Shown piece after piece: positions 1 to 6,494 of a stretch of DNA of 6,494 nucleotides. Source of the stretch: Actinomycetota bacterium (GTDB lineage: Bacteria > Actinomycetota > Acidimicrobiia > IMCC26256 > PALSA-610). The DNA lies in assembly GCA_030839105.1 (NCBI GenBank), contig JAUZEI010000670.1, forward strand, positions 1-6,494. The letters are read 5' to 3'. The notes beneath the pieces were generated by a model. It made no database searches. It saw only the letters and a program-made list of their open reading frames with translations, and had not been told where the DNA came from. Position numbers and translations under genes: made by a program. Position 1 is the first letter of the stretch, and every line of letters begins with the position of its first letter.

Positions 1-499
1 GGACTTCCTCGACGGGCTCGGGCGGTGCGAGTCCGCGCCGGGCGGCGACGAGCAGCGCCTCGAGCGCGACCCGCTCGAGCGGGTCGGGCGCCAACGAGCG
101 GAACGGCTCCTCGGGGCCGGCCGTGCGCGCGACCGAAAGGCTCGCGCTCTGCAGGCGCTCGTTCATCACCCGGGCCGCGTCCTGGAACGTCTTGCACTCG
201 AGCAGGCGCGCGAGCAGGAGGTCGCGCTCCTCGAACCGCATGAGCTCTTCGTCGAGATCGACATCTTCTCGGCCCGGCAGCATCCGGCGCGTCTTGAGCT
301 CCACGAGCGTCGCGGCGATCAGCAGGAACTCGGTGGCGACGTCGAGATCGACGCGCTCGATGTTCTCGACCTCGACGCAGAAGACGTCGACGAGGTGGAC
401 GAGAGAGATCTGCCAGAGGTCGACCTCTTCTCGCAGGATGAGGTGCAACAAGAGGTCGAACGGGCCTTCGAATACCGGTGTCGAGACCTCGTACGGCAC
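1..499 (-). CDS. scpA: Segregation and condensation protein A, N-terminal part (runs off the left edge)
   Basis: ScpA is the kleisin subunit that binds SMC and ScpB to form the bacterial condensin-like complex on the chromosome. The window holds the first 166 codons; the C-terminal winged-helix part that contacts the SMC head lies outside. The N-terminal family signature FEGPFDLLLHLI is at residues 10-21, followed by the helical stretch EEVDLWQISLVHLVD (24-38). The conserved block ATEFLLIAATLVELKTRRML (55-74) is diagnostic of the family. The start is GTG at 499, which puts the protein two residues before the conserved YEV segment; an in-frame TGA lies at 524-526, so little extension is possible (only a CTG at 508). 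No clear Shine-Dalgarno precedes it. The gene diverges from trpS. In other actinobacteria scpB usually follows, which would be outside this window. The family call is secure from the sequence; the complex role is family knowledge. Confidence 0.96.
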   Translation of the reverse strand, partial: MPYEVSTPVFEGPFDLLLHLILREEVDLWQISLVHLVDVFCVEVENIERVDLDVATEFLLIAATLVELKTRRMLPGREDVDLDEELMRFEERDLLLARLLECKTFQDAARVMNERLQSASLSVARTAGPEEPFRSLAPDPLERVALEALLVAARRGLAPPEPVEEV

Positions 500-506
500 G
501 GGGAGC

Positions 507-512
507 AGGCTA
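507..512 (-). promoter_or_regulatory. Possible scpA -10 hexamer, leaderless arrangement
   Basis: On the minus strand the hexamer TAGCCT fits the actinobacterial TANNNT -10 pattern. Its 3' end lies 7 nt before the GTG start of scpA, so transcription would begin at or next to the start codon, as in leaderless mRNAs. No convincing -35 box is seen. A hexamer this loose occurs by chance, so support comes mainly from its position and the absence of a Shine-Dalgarno. Confidence 0.35.
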
Positions 513-581
513 CCCGCGCCGAATCACAGGGATGTGGTCCACCGCGGCTACCAGCCGAAACGTCCCGGGCGGTCCGAACCA

Positions 582-601
582 GGCCGGTAACGTGATCGGC
601 C
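582..601. repeat. Short inverted repeat abutting the trpS start
   Basis: GGCCG (582-586) and CGGCC (597-601) form a perfect 5-bp inverted repeat around a 10-nt centre that contains the possible trpS -10 hexamer, ending one base before the ATG. It could be an operator or a small hairpin, or chance in GC-rich DNA. No known repressor site is recognised. Confidence 0.25.
588..593 (+). promoter_or_regulatory. Possible trpS -10 hexamer, leaderless arrangement
   Basis: TAACGT matches TANNNT and ends 8 nt before the trpS ATG, which would place the transcription start at or just before the A of ATG. No purine-rich ribosome binding site lies in the usual window upstream of the ATG, consistent with a leaderless message. 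No -35 box of recognisable quality is present, so the call rests on spacing. Confidence 0.4.
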
Positions 602-1636
602 ATGGCGAGGGTGTTCTCCGGCATCAAACCGACGGGCGACATGCACCTCGGCAACTACCTGGGCGCGGTGCGCCGCTGGGTCGACAGCCAGCCCGCCCCC
701 GCTACACCGGAGGCCCGCCAGCACGAGGCGATCTTCTGCGTCGTCGACCTGCACGCGATCACGATGCCCTGGGACCCGGCGGAGCTCACCGAATCGACCC
801 TCCGGCTCGCCACGATGCTGATGGCCGCCGGACTCGAGGAGGATCGCTCGCTGCTCTTCGTCCAGAGTCACGTCCGGGCCCACGCCGAGCTGACCTGGCT
901 GCTGAACTGCGTCGCCTCCTTCGGCGAGCTGCGCCGGATGACCCAGTTCAAGGACAAGAGCGCCAAGCAGGGCGACGGCGAAGTCGAGTCACTGACGGTC
1001 GGGTTCTTCGACTACCCCGTGCTCATGGTCTCCGACATCCTCTTGTACGACACGGCCGAGGTGCCGGTCGGTGACGATCAGCGCCAGCACGTGGAGCTCG
1101 CACGCGACGTCGCGATCCGGTTCAACAGCCGCTTCGGTGACACCTTCGTCGTGCCGAAAGCCGTCTTCCCCCCGATCGGGGCCCGGGTGATGGACCTCCA
1201 GCGGCCCGACGCGAAGATGTCGAAGTCGGAGGACTCGCCCCAGGGCACGATCCTCGTGCTCGACGATCCGAAGGCGATCGAGAGGAAGATCAAGTCGGCT
1301 GTCACCGACTCCGGTTCCGAGATTCGCCACGACCGCGACGAGAAGCCGGGCGTCTCGAACCTGATCGAGATCTACGGCGCGGTCACCGGGGCGTCGATCG
1401 CCGACGTGGAGAAGGAGTTCGACGGCAAGCAGTACGGCGTGTTCAAGGTCGCGGTCGCCGACGCGGTGGTCGAGTTCCTGCGACCGGTACAGGCTCGTTA
1501 CGCGCAGCTCGCCGCCGATCCGGGCGAGGTCGAACGCCGGTTGGCGGTCGGAGCCGACGCCGCGACCGCGCTCGCGGATCCGGTACTCGCCCGCGCGACC
1601 CGCGCGGCCGGCCTACTCCCCCGCCGTTCGGCGTGA
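602..1636 (+). CDS. trpS: Tryptophanyl-tRNA synthetase
   Basis: This class I aminoacyl-tRNA synthetase activates tryptophan with ATP and charges tRNA(Trp) in the cytoplasm. The product is 344 residues, normal for bacterial TrpRS (about 330-350). The HIGH-type ATP-binding motif appears as PTGDMHLGN at residues 10-18. The conserved segment PVGDDQRQHVELARD (155-169) shapes the tryptophan and ATP site, and the KMSKS loop is intact at 205-209 within DAKMSKSEDSP. The ATG at 602 gives the standard family N-terminus, MxRVFSGIxPTG. The gene stands alone on the plus strand, divergent from scpA and convergent with the six-gene minus-strand series; its TGA is 11 bp from the next gene's stop. The 102-bp upstream region is too short to hold a T-box leader or a clear attenuator. 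Nothing in the protein looks damaged. Confidence 0.98.
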   Translation: MARVFSGIKPTGDMHLGNYLGAVRRWVDSQPAPATPEARQHEAIFCVVDLHAITMPWDPAELTESTLRLATMLMAAGLEEDRSLLFVQSHVRAHAELTWLLNCVASFGELRRMTQFKDKSAKQGDGEVESLTVGFFDYPVLMVSDILLYDTAEVPVGDDQRQHVELARDVAIRFNSRFGDTFVVPKAVFPPIGARVMDLQRPDAKMSKSEDSPQGTILVLDDPKAIERKIKSAVTDSGSEIRHDRDEKPGVSNLIEIYGAVTGASIADVEKEFDGKQYGVFKVAVADAVVEFLRPVQARYAQLAADPGEVERRLAVGADAATALADPVLARATRAAGLLPRRSA

Positions 1637-1647
1637 CGGCTGAGGTC

Positions 1648-2250
1648 CTACGGCTTCTTCCAGGGTGCGGGGTTCACCATGTTGACGGGACAGTCGTGCC
1701 GGCCGTCCACCGCGCCCAGGTCGTGCCCGCCGAGCAGGAGCCGGCTCACGGTGCCGCCGCCCGACGCGCCCTGCAGCACGACGGCCTGCGAGTTGCACCA
1801 GTAGAGGCTCACGCCGAGACCGACTCCGGCGGCGGCGGTGAGGTCCGCATCCGACAACTGCGGGTACGCACCCGTCTGCGTGTACTGCGCGTTGAAGTAA
1901 CGACGCGCCTTGGCAACATCGGGATCAGAGCTCACCTGGGCTACGTCGCCCCGGACATTCGAGATCCAGCTGTCGATGGTGCCCGAAATTCCACCGGGGC
2001 GCTGCTGGGCCCAGATCGCCCACGTGCCCACCCCGATCAGCAGGAGCGTGAGGAACACGGCCCGCCCGCTGATCCCCCGTCGACGGCGGCGGCGGCGCAC
2101 GGGCCCCGGCGCCCCCAGCCCGGCGCGGCCCGCCTGCACCTGCGAGTCGGTGCCGCGGGCCGACGGCGGATCGGGGTGGATCCGGACGAAATACGAGTCG
2201 GTCGGTTGCCGCACGAATCCTGTATCGGCGCGTTTCGCGCGCGAGTTCAC
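1648..2250 (-). CDS. Single-pass membrane protein with pilin-like outer domain, function unknown
   Basis: The 200-residue product has a basic N-terminal region ending in seven consecutive arginines (52-58), one hydrophobic segment (about 63-80, AVFLTLLLIGVGTWAIWA), and an outer domain of about 115 residues. By the positive-inside rule the N-terminus should be cytoplasmic and the C-terminal domain outside. The segment ARRYFNAQYTQTGAYPQL (115-132) resembles the region after the long helix in type IV pilins and pseudopilins, and two cysteines (C152, C187) could form a disulfide. No prepilin peptidase site with a glutamate at +5 is present, so it is not a classical pilin. The GTG at 2250 overlaps the HD gene's stop by one base (TAGTG), and this junction fixes my start choice, although later GTGs (residue 13, 38 or 51) are possible. 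The first dozen codons are less GC-biased at the third position than the rest. Expression of this reading frame is supported by coupling and codon bias; the function is not known. Confidence 0.75.
   Translation of the reverse strand: MNSRAKRADTGFVRQPTDSYFVRIHPDPPSARGTDSQVQAGRAGLGAPGPVRRRRRRRGISGRAVFLTLLLIGVGTWAIWAQQRPGGISGTIDSWISNVRGDVAQVSSDPDVAKARRYFNAQYTQTGAYPQLSDADLTAAAGVGLGVSLYWCNSQAVVLQGASGGGTVSRLLLGGHDLGAVDGRHDCPVNMVNPAPWKKP
2077..2097. repeat. CGN tandem triplets encoding seven arginines
   Basis: Seven successive arginine codons on the minus strand include four identical CGC triplets in a row, giving a short GC-rich triplet repeat. It lies just inside the predicted membrane segment of the pilin-like membrane protein, where positive charge favours a cytoplasmic location. 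Such runs can vary in length between strains by slippage. Confidence 0.6.
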
Positions 2251-2753
2251 TACGGAGGCGGTTCTCCGTCCGCAGCGGCCAGCCGCTCGCAGATGTCGGG
2301 CGCAATTCCCGTGGCCCCCCAGCGGTCCCGGCGATGGTGCGCGGCCGCCCAAGCCACCGCTTCCGGGCGGGCGCCCGCCTCCCGCAGGCGAGCCGAACCG
2401 AGTTCGTCATGGTTGACATAACGACCGACACCATTCGGCCATGACCGGACCCGCCGCGAGCCGGCGACCAGCGCGATCGCCGTCGCCGCGGCCCGGCGGA
2501 TCGGCCCGAAGGACGTCTCGGCCTTGCCGACATCGTGGAGCAACGCGGCCGCGACCCAAGCCCGATCCGCGTCCGGGCCCAGCGCGCGCGCCGTAGCGAC
2601 CGACTCCGCGCGATCGGCGCGCCCCAGTCGCTCCCAACACGCCCGCTCGCCCGGCCCGAGCACGGAGCGGACGAGATCGAGGTCGGCATCGTCGAGGCGG
2701 CGCGGCCGCAACGAACCCACGAAGCGCCCGACGAGATGACCGGCGCGCGTCAT
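2250..2753 (-). CDS. HD-domain protein, probable phosphohydrolase fold, with atypical metal site
   Basis: The 167-residue soluble protein carries the HD pair at H73-D74 in AALLHDVGKAETSFG (69-83), the core of the HD superfamily of metal-dependent phosphohydrolases. Further possible ligands are H115, H139-H140 and D162 near the C-terminus. In canonical HD proteins an additional histidine lies roughly 20-30 residues before the HD pair. Here no histidine occurs between residues 7 and 72, and the expected place reads DRAESVATAR (47-56). Activity may therefore be altered or lost. The substrate is unknown. The start is ATG at 2753, overlapping the protease gene's stop as ATGA; a longer reading frame upstream would lie inside the protease gene and is unlikely. 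Its stop overlaps the next gene's GTG. The overlaps on both sides imply translational coupling. Fold assignment is fairly secure; biochemical role is open. Confidence 0.85.
   Translation of the reverse strand: MTRAGHLVGRFVGSLRPRRLDDADLDLVRSVLGPGERACWERLGRADRAESVATARALGPDADRAWVAAALLHDVGKAETSFGPIRRAAATAIALVAGSRRVRSWPNGVGRYVNHDELGSARLREAGARPEAVAWAAAHHRRDRWGATGIAPDICERLAAADGEPPP
2252..2269 (-). promoter_or_regulatory. Hairpin at the HD gene / membrane protein junction
   Basis: On the minus strand ACGGAG, loop AACCGC, CTCCGT forms a perfect 6-bp stem. It ends on the first base of the HD gene's TAG, directly before the overlapping GTG. The 5' arm holds the only Shine-Dalgarno-like GGAG near this start, and the 3' arm contains its complement CTCC. 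A ribosome finishing the HD gene would melt the stem, which suits coupled reinitiation. The structure is seen in the sequence; the regulatory role is inferred. Confidence 0.4.
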
Positions 2754-3394
2754 CCGAAGACGAAACGGTAGAGGTGCTCGAGGAAGGGCTGGAACAGGCG
2801 CGTCGTGATGTGGGTGCTGAAGACCAGGAGAAACAGCACGATGATCCCGAACGGCTGGAACTTGTACCAGCCCGGCAGCCATGCGCGCGGGAGGACGCGC
2901 TCGATCAGCGCCGCGCCGTCGAGGGGTGGGATCGGTAGGAAGTTGAAGAGCCCGAGGAACAGGTTCACCTCGGCGAAGAGCAACGGTACGAGGACCGGCA
3001 ACGGCAGGTCACCGAGCACGACGAACGACGCGCCGTGGGCGTGGAACTGTGATCGGGCGATCACCGCCGCGATCACGGCCAGCGTGAAGTTCGTGACCGG
3101 TCCGGCGAGCGAGACGAGCAGCAGATCGCGGCGGCCGTTCCGGAGCCGCGCCGGGTTGACCGGGACCGGCTTCGCCCAGCCGATGACCGGCACGTGGGTG
3201 AGCGCTCCGAGCACGGGCAGGAAGATGGAGCCGAACGGATCGACGTGGGGAATGGGATTGAGCGTGAGCCGGCCCGCGCGCTTGGCGGTGTCGTCGCCGA
3301 ACGCAAACGCCACCACACCGTGACTGATCTCGTGCAGGATGATCGCGACGATCAGCGCGGCGAGGAAGACGACGGTGACGTTGTCAACGTGCAC
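2750..3394 (-). CDS. M50 family site-2-type membrane zinc metalloprotease
   Basis: Site-2 proteases cut transmembrane segments of their substrates within the membrane. This 214-residue protein is mostly hydrophobic and has the zinc-binding HExxH as HEISH at residues 21-25 inside the first membrane segment. The later family motif NFLPIPPLDG (151-160) supplies the third zinc ligand, D159. Other conserved segments are NPIPHVDPFGS (46-56) and GPVTNF (98-103). No PDZ or CBS domain is present, so it belongs to the compact group rather than the RseP/Rip1 type. The start is GTG at 3394, 12 bp after the upstream stop; an in-frame TGA at 3407-3409 bounds any extension (CTG at 3403 is the only alternative). 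No clear Shine-Dalgarno is seen, so coupling to the zinc-finger gene is likely. The stop overlaps the HD gene's start. The substrate cannot be deduced; the adjacent single-pass membrane protein is one candidate by proximity only. Confidence 0.94.
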   Translation of the reverse strand: MHVDNVTVVFLAALIVAIILHEISHGVVAFAFGDDTAKRAGRLTLNPIPHVDPFGSIFLPVLGALTHVPVIGWAKPVPVNPARLRNGRRDLLLVSLAGPVTNFTLAVIAAVIARSQFHAHGASFVVLGDLPLPVLVPLLFAEVNLFLGLFNFLPIPPLDGAALIERVLPRAWLPGWYKFQPFGIIVLFLLVFSTHITTRLFQPFLEHLYRFVFG

Positions 3395-3406
3395 GAAGTG
3401 CAGGCG

Positions 3407-3736
3407 TCAGCGGCGCTTGGACGCGCACGCCATGCACGACCGGGCGGCCGGCATCGCCTCGAGTCGGGCGTCGACGATGTCCTCACCGCAGGTCTCGCAT
3501 CGGCCGTAGGTGCCGGCTTCGAGCTTGCCCAGGGCGGCGTCGACCTCGAGGAGCGCCTCGCGCAGCGAGCCGACTATGGCGTCTACCTCACCCCGCTCGG
3601 CGGTGACCTGACCGGAGTCGGCAAAGCCGTCGTCGTACGAACTGCGGTCGACGCCCAGCGCCAGGAGCTCGCGGTAGACCCGCTCGCGCTCGGCCGTCAA
3701 CTGGGCGCGCCGGTCCGCGTGGGTCGTCTCGGCCAT
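3407..3736 (-). CDS. DksA/TraR-type C4 zinc-finger protein
   Basis: The 109-residue protein has an N-terminal helical, charged region and a C-terminal four-cysteine zinc finger: C80 and C83 in GRCETCGEDI, then C101 and C104 in RSCMACASKRR, a C-x2-C-x17-C-x2-C layout as in DksA and TraR. The segment YGRCETCGEDIVDARLEAMP (77-96) is a strong match to the family. DksA proper inserts an acidic coiled-coil tip (DxxDxA) into the RNA polymerase secondary channel. Here no such motif is obvious; the middle reads FADSGQVTAERGEVD (38-52), as in the short actinobacterial relatives. A ppGpp-linked role therefore should not be assumed. The ATG at 3736 lies 27 bp after xerD and is preceded by AGGA at 7-nt spacing, a good ribosome binding site. 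The position in front of the M50 protease gene with a 12-bp gap suggests a shared transcript. Confidence 0.9.
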   Translation of the reverse strand: MAETTHADRRAQLTAERERVYRELLALGVDRSSYDDGFADSGQVTAERGEVDAIVGSLREALLEVDAALGKLEAGTYGRCETCGEDIVDARLEAMPAARSCMACASKRR

Positions 3737-3742
3737 GCGCCC

Positions 3743-3748
3743 ATCCTA
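3743..3748 (-). promoter_or_regulatory. Ribosome binding site or alternative -10 hexamer before the zinc-finger gene
   Basis: Minus-strand TAGGAT precedes the ATG by 6 nt. Its AGGA at 7-nt spacing is a standard Shine-Dalgarno. The same hexamer also fits TANNNT at the distance expected for a leaderless start. The 27-bp gap is purine-rich, with repeated GAGAG, which favours the ribosome-binding reading, but an internal promoter separating this gene from pyrG-xerD cannot be excluded. Confidence 0.5.
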
Positions 3749-3763
3749 CCTCTCGGACTCTCC

Positions 3764-4747
3764 CTAGCTCTCGGTGCGACGCCCGGCGCGAGCCCGTTCG
3801 GTGGCCACGAGCGCACGAGGATGGGCCGACTCGTAGGCGGCCCGGAGTCGTTCCGGCGAGACCTTCGTGTACACCTGCGTCGTCGAGATGCTGGCGTGCC
3901 CGAGCAACTCCTGGACGACGCGCAGGTCGGCGCCGTGGTCGAGCATGTGGGTCGCGCACGAGTGCCGCAGGACGTGCGGAGACAGATGCGCGCCGATGCC
4001 ACTCCGCTCCCCCGCCCGCCGGACGATGGCCCAACACGACTGCCGGGAGATCCGCCCCCCGCGCGCGTTGAGCATGACCGCATCGGAGTCTCGGACCGAC
4101 CGCCGGGCGCGGGCGCTTCGGAGCGCGAGCCGGCCGTCGCGCAGGTACGCGTCGAGCGCGGTGCGCGCGCCCCGACCGACCGGTACGACGCGCTCCTTGG
4201 AACCCTTGCCCAGCACACGCAACATGCCGTCCTCGAGATCGAGGTCTTGGAGATCGAGGCCGACCGCTTCGCTGATGCGGATGCCGGTGCCGTAGAGCAA
4301 TTCGAGCAGTGCACGGTCGCGCTGCGCCAGCGGCTCGTCTCCCGTCACGGCTCCCAGCAACCGGTCGACTTCGTCCTCGGCGAGCGCCTTCGGGATGCCG
4401 GCCGGGACGCGGGGGGCGCCGACCTCCTGGCTCGGATCGCGCTCGACCAATCCCTCGCGTGCACAGAACCGGTGGAACGACCGCACCGCCACGACCGCGC
4501 GCGCCACCGACGACGCCGCGAGAGTGCGGCGGCCGTCGTCGTCGACCGACGTCTCGAGATGCCGGACGTAGGCGTGCACGACGTCCTCACCGATGCGGGC
4601 CGGGTCGGTCTCGTCCCGCGCCCGCAGGAAGGCCGCGTAGCGCCGCAGATCCCGGCGGTACGCGAGCAACGAGTTCGTCGCGAGGCCCCGCTCGACGACG
4701 AGCCAGTCGTCGTGCTCGGCCATCAGCTTCGCCAACTCGTCGGGCAT
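3764..4747 (-). CDS. xerD: Site-specific tyrosine recombinase XerD
   Basis: XerD, with XerC, resolves chromosome dimers at dif sites near the terminus and is normally activated by FtsK. The 327-residue product has an N-terminal SAM-like DNA-binding domain (about 1-105) and a C-terminal catalytic domain. All catalytic residues are visible: R157 (TGIRISE), K181 (GKGSKER), H258 and R261 (SPHVLRHSCATH), H284 (LLGH) and the nucleophile Y293 (STTQVYTKV). Spacing of R to K (24), R to H (23) and H to Y (9) matches E. coli XerD. The protein is about 25 residues longer than E. coli XerD, with a short insertion between K181 and H258 and a basic tail after about residue 310. ATG at 4747 lies 11 bp after the pyrG stop. 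Neighbourhood with pyrG and scpA fits chromosomal XerD rather than a phage or integron integrase; XerC is the main alternative name. Confidence 0.93.
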   Translation of the reverse strand: MPDELAKLMAEHDDWLVVERGLATNSLLAYRRDLRRYAAFLRARDETDPARIGEDVVHAYVRHLETSVDDDGRRTLAASSVARAVVAVRSFHRFCAREGLVERDPSQEVGAPRVPAGIPKALAEDEVDRLLGAVTGDEPLAQRDRALLELLYGTGIRISEAVGLDLQDLDLEDGMLRVLGKGSKERVVPVGRGARTALDAYLRDGRLALRSARARRSVRDSDAVMLNARGGRISRQSCWAIVRRAGERSGIGAHLSPHVLRHSCATHMLDHGADLRVVQELLGHASISTTQVYTKVSPERLRAAYESAHPRALVATERARAGRRTES

Positions 4748-4752
4748 TCAGC

Positions 4753-6492
<1,740 letters not shown>

Positions 6493-6494
6493 TC

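Noticed and set aside
123..590. Plus-strand open frame of 155 codons opposite scpA
   Set aside because: Ser/Arg-rich product without similarity; the opposite strand is unmistakable ScpA.
500..601. T-box or trp attenuator before trpS
   Set aside because: The region is about 100 bp, lacks the T-box core and any terminator, and the probable transcription start is at the ATG.
1623..1640. GCCGT/ACGGC inverted repeat at the end of trpS as a bidirectional terminator
   Set aside because: Only 5 bp, overlapping the stop codon, with no T-tract on either strand. Termination between the convergent genes is likely, but this is not adequate evidence for the site.
1633..2421. Plus-strand open frame of 262 codons following trpS
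   Set aside because: It overlaps the trpS stop but is antisense to the membrane protein and HD genes, which have a clear membrane segment, an HD motif and coupled stop/start junctions.

Overview
The window looks like chromosomal housekeeping DNA from a high-GC actinobacterium. The base composition, the strongly GC-biased third codon positions, the GTG and TTG starts and the gene order all point that way. An Acidimicrobiia-like lineage is my best guess, from the style of the small DksA/TraR-like and HD proteins. No composition break, insertion sequence, tRNA, rRNA or CRISPR array is visible, and coding density is very high.

Layout from left to right. The 5' edge holds the first 166 codons of scpA (chromosome condensation) on the minus strand, running out of the window. 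A 102-bp divergent intergenic region separates it from trpS (tryptophanyl-tRNA synthetase), the only plus-strand gene. trpS ends 11 bp from the end of a convergent six-gene minus-strand series. Read in its transcription direction (right to left) the series is pyrG (CTP synthase), xerD (tyrosine recombinase for dimer resolution), a short DksA/TraR-type C4 zinc-finger protein, a compact M50 site-2-type membrane metalloprotease, an HD-domain protein and a single-pass membrane protein with a pilin-like outer domain. Gaps in this series are 27, 12 and 11 bp, with one 4-bp and one 1-bp overlap, so it is very likely an operon or a set of translationally coupled genes. A probable extended -10 promoter lies upstream of pyrG at the right edge.

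Functionally, pyrG supplies CTP, xerD and scpA serve chromosome segregation, and trpS charges tRNA. The order pyrG, xerD, scpA on one strand matches the actinobacterial neighbourhood known from Mycobacterium (pyrG, xerD, a parA-like gene, scpA, scpB). Here the zinc-finger, M50, HD and membrane-protein genes plus an inverted trpS lie between xerD and scpA.

The least understood part is the cluster zinc-finger protein, M50 protease, HD protein, pilin-like membrane protein. Its genes abut or overlap and could form a functional set, but nothing in the sequence proves this. Other points worth attention are a TTG start for pyrG with a good Shine-Dalgarno, two same-geometry hairpins (6-bp stem, 6-nt loop) at stop/start junctions, an HD protein lacking the usual first histidine, and promoter hexamers placed for leaderless transcripts. 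I found no strong evidence of a wholly new system.
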